Origin: Apostichopus japonicus
Lineage: Eukaryota > Echinodermata > Holothuroidea > Aspidochirotida > Stichopodidae
Assembly (NCBI RefSeq): GCF_037975245.1
Contig: NC_092562.1
Location: 31,624,554 to 31,688,553, forward strand
DNA: 64,000 nucleotides
Direction: 5' to 3'
Positions 59,984-64,000 of the stretch are shown here, piece by piece. Position numbers and translations under genes: made by a program. Under the pieces are notes generated by a model. The model ran no database searches, was not told the origin of the DNA, and saw only the letters and a program-made list of their open reading frames with translations. Each line of letters opens with the position of its first letter. Within the stretch, counting starts at the first letter, position 1.

Positions 59984-60214
59984 TTGAGTAAGGCAGAAAT
60001 CGATCCAAGAAAACATTGCAAGCAATTACAAGAACGTTTAAGGGCTTATAAGTTTGACATTAAAAGCGGCGAATCTTTCAAAGAGGACGGAAAAATTATT
60101 CCTTACAATTTTACATGTGAATTGCGCTTTAGCTCAAGTAAATTATTTTCAGATACTTTAGAGTGCGTTCACTATAAATTACACCGCTTAAAAGCACTAT
60201 ATGATATCGCATAG
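59984..60214 (+). CDS. Small unknown open frame with protein-like composition
   Basis: The frame is open from 59948 to a TAG and includes SKAEIDPRKHCKQLQERLRA, YKFDIKSGESFKEDGKIIPY and SKLFSDTLECVHYKLHRLKA. It is hydrophilic, amphipathic-helix-like, free of repeats and richer in Lys/Glu/Asp than nearby chance frames. There is no in-frame ATG at its head, so if real it would be a 3' exon or a gene remnant. I do not recognise the family. Confidence 0.3.
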   Translation: MSKAEIDPRKHCKQLQERLRAYKFDIKSGESFKEDGKIIPYNFTCELRFSSSKLFSDTLECVHYKLHRLKALYDIA

Positions 60215-60460
60215 TATATAGACTATACTTATTATATAACTTGACGTAAACAAGACTCATTGTAAAAGACGATCGCTTATTATGGCTTATGGGTGAATTA
60301 CGTGATGACATATCAGCAAACAGAACATGTGACAAACAATAATGTTCAGTTACTGCCGATAGAACGGAAACGAAAATTGAGAGAGTAAGCATGGCTTTTA
60401 CATAACTAGGTTACAGTATATAGTCAAACCATGACAGCCGGATTTGATTGATTGTATAGC

Positions 60461-61648
60461 CTAAGTCCTATACAAAACACTGTGTGATATTGTGATGATC
60501 CTAGGTCCTATACAAAACACTGTGTGATATTGTGATGATCCTAGGTCCTATACAAAACACTGTGTGATATTGTGATGATCCTAGGCCCTATACAAAACAC
60601 TGTGTGATATTGTGATGATATTAGGTCCTATACAAAACACTGTGATATTGTGATGATCCTAGGTCCTATACAAAACACTGTGTGATATTGTGATGATCCT
60701 AGGTCCTATACAAAACACTGTGTGATATTGTGATGATCCTAGGTCCTACACAAAACACTGTGTGATATTGTGATGATCCTAGGCCCTATACAAAACACTG
60801 TGTGATATTGTGATGATATTAGGTCCTATACAAAACACTGTGATATTGTGATGATCCTAGGTCCTATACAAAACACTGTGTGATTTAGTGATGATCCTAG
60901 GTCCTTTACAAAACACTGTGTGATTTAGTGATGATCCTAGGTCCTATACAAAACACTGTGTGATATTGTGATGATCCTAGGTCCTATAAACAAACACTGT
61001 GTGATATTGTGATGATCCTAGGTCCTATACAAAACACTGTGTGATATTGTGATGATCCTAGGTCCTATAAACAAACACTGTGTGATATTGTGATGATCCT
61101 AGGTCCTATACAAAACACTGTGTGATTTAGTGATGATCCTAAGTCCTATACAAAACACTGTGTGATATTGTGATGATCCTAGGTCCTATACAAAACACTG
61201 TGTGATTTAGTGATGATCCTAGGTCCTATACAAAACACTGTGTGATTTAGTGATGATCCTAGGTCCTATACAAAACACTGTGTGATATTGTGATGATCCT
61301 AGGTCCTATACAAAACACTGTGTGATATTGTGATGATCCTAGGTCCTATACAAAACACTGTGTGATTTAGTGATGATCCTAGGTCCTATACAAAACACTG
61401 TGTGATTTAGTGATGATCCTAGGTCCTATACAACACACTGTGTGATTTAGTGATGATCCTAGGTCCTAAACAAAACTCTGTATGATATTGTGATGATCCT
61501 AGGTCCTATACAAAACACTGTGTGATTTAGTGATGATCCTAGGCCCTATACAAAACACTGTGTGATTTAGTGATGATCCTAGGCCCTATACAAAACACTG
61601 TGTGATTTAGTGATGATCCTAGGTCCTATACAAAACACTGTGTAATTT
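60461..61648. repeat. 40-bp minisatellite, about 30 copies
   Basis: The unit is 'cctaggtcctatacaaaaca' + 'ctgtgtgatattgtgatgat'. Two main variants, 'atattgtgat' and 'atttagtgat', are interspersed. A 5-6-unit block with 'gatattaggt' occurs twice (near 60580-60660 and 60780-60860), showing block duplication. Each unit carries an CCTAGG palindrome. Confidence 0.96.
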
Positions 61649-64000
61649 TATACCTCCATGTCTTCGTATACTTGCATGGATAACGCAAAAGGAGGTACGA
61701 GTCATCGCAGTAGGCTACGGTTGTTTGCGGCTGTATACGATGAGCGACAAATCCAGGCTATTTATCACAGTGATGATTTGAAGCTTTAACTGATTCATCA
61801 GACCAGTGTGTTTACCACCATGATCAGACTTACTATTCAGAGGTCACAAGATACACTCTACTGTTTGTATTTGCAAGGTTAATAAATAACATATGTTCAG
61901 TTACAGCCGACGTTAAAAGAGATATAACACGTTTATTACACTCAAAGACCTACATAGCCAAGAAATGTTATCAATTTGACAAGAAGAAGTCAAACATAAT
62001 TCTTGCAATCATCAATTGTCATTACATCATAAACACATTAAAGGAGAAGAGAATCCAAACATCTTTGTGATTAGCAGCTCAGCCATAACTACATAACTTC
62101 TCAGAAATAATCGCGTCAAGGGCCTCCAAGTTCTTATTTCTGTCATATTTTGTACCTGAAGTTGAGGCCAATCTTCAATGTTTTATTCAGTTTTTGAAAC
62201 AGTAATCTATAATGTAAACATAATACACATTGTAATTCATAAAACCATCCATATACAAACATTGGAATAGTTGTTGCTCGATGACGTCATCCTTAGACTT
62301 GTTCAAGTCTCAGGCGTGAAGGGACATTAAAACTCTGGATCCCCTATATGGAGGTATATTTATCCAAGTTTTTATTGGGAAGCTGTCCAACTCCTGCATC
62401 TCTATTCTCTATTATAAGATGATAATGAAGGCTGGGTGTGTTCCTTCTTTAACAGCACCGAAACAGTAGCCCGGATGGAGCTTGTTGATTGCCACTAACG
62501 TTAGGATGACCTTTGGCACATCATTAATGTTGATATTATTATTTAAACATTTCTAAAGCGCACATATATATGTAAAAACATAAGCTATGGCGCTGTACAA
62601 ACTTAAAAGAGTAAAGGTAAAAAACTTAACGAAAATTAAGAAACCATGTTAATCAAATGTAAGTGTCTAATGTAAAGACTATTAGCTAAGTCCCACTGAT
62701 GCAACCCAAACCTCAATGGGAATTGGTAGGACTCTTATAGCCTCGATTAACATCTTTAAAATGTATTAAAAATTTGTCAAGGTGGAATCGTGTTAAATGT
62801 CATGGAAGGATGCTCTGTTGTTTATGAGAAGCTAAAAGAATATGTTTTAATTGCGATATTAAATTGATGAAATAATGGCTTGGAATTAATATTTAAGCCT
62901 GCAGCGAGGGTCTGACATAATCACCATTTAAGTTTTAATGAGCATTCTAGACATGTCCATATTTTAATGTGGATGATCTTGAAAACAGCAATAGAAACAT
63001 TTATACGGCTGAAAAGTTATTTTGTATAATATATCATTAAAACAATTCTGCATTAAATCCAAATTTAATAGTATATTAAATGCGTCGAGGTATTAAATCG
63101 CATTCCCCACATCGTAAAATCTACGCTAGGCTCTTTATGGATGTTACTTCTTCTATACGCATAAGAATAAAGCGTGTTCTTCAGCCAGATCAAGACGAAA
63201 ATATGCCTTGTACATGATTACAGTGAAACCATACAGACAGGACGAGGAGACAATATTTGCCAACACATCAACGATACCTCCAAGGCGTCTAAGCCAACTT
63301 TGCTAAACTTAAAATAATGACTTCGGTAATAGTTACGGCTGCATGGCTGACGATGCATAATCACAACACATCCCCGGAACAGACTAAACGACACATTCAG
63401 GCGATATACCATTCATATGTCTTAGCCATCGCCAAAGACGCAACGACCCTACGTTACGTTTTTACCCCAACCCAGCTTGTGGTAGCCACACCCATTCAAT
63501 AAATAAATATATATCTATATATATATACAGAGCAATAAGGAAAATTTTGCAGCTATCGAAAATAAAAGCCAAATATAATAGTTTCTCGTGATTATTACAT
63601 TCGAATATGAAAGACTTGTTCAAGTTAGCTAAAACTGAGTCGATGCACAAAATAACGTGGAATTTAGGACATTTAACATATACGTATACGCTGTTCACGT
63701 AACGGACTCGTGATAACGCAGTAGTATAGCCTACCATTATGAATGGAGGCCATCTTATTATACATTCTGTTTGGTTTTCAAGATATTCAGCGTTAAAATG
63801 TGGTTTAATGTCTGCAGAACTCAGTTAAAGCTGCTACAGCCTGACTCGACTCCCAGAAAGGCATTCTTTCTGAATAATACATTTATTTATAACGACTTAT
63901 CATGATGTCTTTCATTTAAATTTAGACGCATTTTTTTTAAGCACAAATAAAACAGTGAGGTTCTAACTCGATCTTGTTTGTATTGAGGGGGGAGGAGGGA
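61649..64000. other. Right-end spacer
   Basis: AT-rich DNA with no supported gene. An inverted pair 'acctccatgtcttcgtatac' / 'gtatac' lies near 61651-61735. Open frames at 63218-63502 lack motifs. A G-run begins at the right edge. Confidence 0.5.

Larger units (their letters stand above)
56791..60460. other. Gene-poor spacer with weak exon candidates
   Basis: AT-rich DNA. Plus-strand frames at 57573-57905 (110 codons) and 58588-58770 have no motif I recognise. Candidate features at 59489-59569 and 59984 are listed separately. A (GTAT)n patch lies near 57020-57036. Confidence 0.45.

Overview
The window is animal nuclear DNA. It has short coding exons with GT-AG borders and kilobase introns, a spliceosomal gene architecture, one nuclear-type tRNA gene, a dead LINE, non-autonomous DNA transposons with target-site duplications, and a very high load of tandem repeats. 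The protein sequences and repeat style suggest a non-vertebrate deuterostome, perhaps an echinoderm. That is an inference and the species cannot be read from the sequence. No bacterial operon, CRISPR array or rRNA gene is present.

Positions 1-22626, minus strand: the 5' part of the mitochondrial glycine dehydrogenase gene (GLDC, glycine cleavage P-protein). Seven exons were assembled by hand with matching splice phases and encode about 375 of roughly 1000 residues. The gene runs off the left edge, so the PLP-lysine half is not here. Its introns hold at least eight minisatellites: 99-bp, 37-bp, a second unrelated 37-bp, about 82-bp, 62-bp (about 45 copies), 30-bp, about 110-bp and 21-bp. They also hold a dead LINE fragment. 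A palindromic TGACGTCA lies 29 bp upstream of the GLDC start codon, and a possible small divergent gene starts about 380 bp away on the plus strand.

Positions 22627-31730: intergenic DNA with a foldback element built around GATATC repeats, a tRNA-Leu(AAG) gene and several TA microsatellites.

Positions 31731-40357, minus strand: the last six exons (347 residues) of an SLC1A-family excitatory amino acid transporter. It has a complete transport core (SSSS of HP1, NMDGT of TM7, HP2 loop, DRIR of TM8) and a C-terminal PDZ-type tail. The N-terminal exons (about 200 residues) were not found and must lie far upstream or in an unrecognised form. Two of its introns begin with tandem duplications of the 5' splice site. 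In one, a 52-bp unit holding the last 36 nt of the exon plus its donor is repeated about seven times.

Positions 40358-64000: gene-poor and repeat-rich. It contains two copies (1.8 and 2.1 kb) of one non-autonomous transposon with CAGG... terminal inverted repeats and perfect 5-bp target-site duplications. One copy carries a nested hAT-like MITE with an 8-bp duplication. There is also a 474-bp MITE with 53-bp terminal repeats and a 6-bp duplication, a G-run minisatellite, 18-bp and 40-bp minisatellites, long TA tracts and two or three weak candidate exons.

The two genes do not form a known functional unit. Both concern small amino acids (glycine catabolism, glutamate/aspartate uptake), but their adjacency is probably chance.
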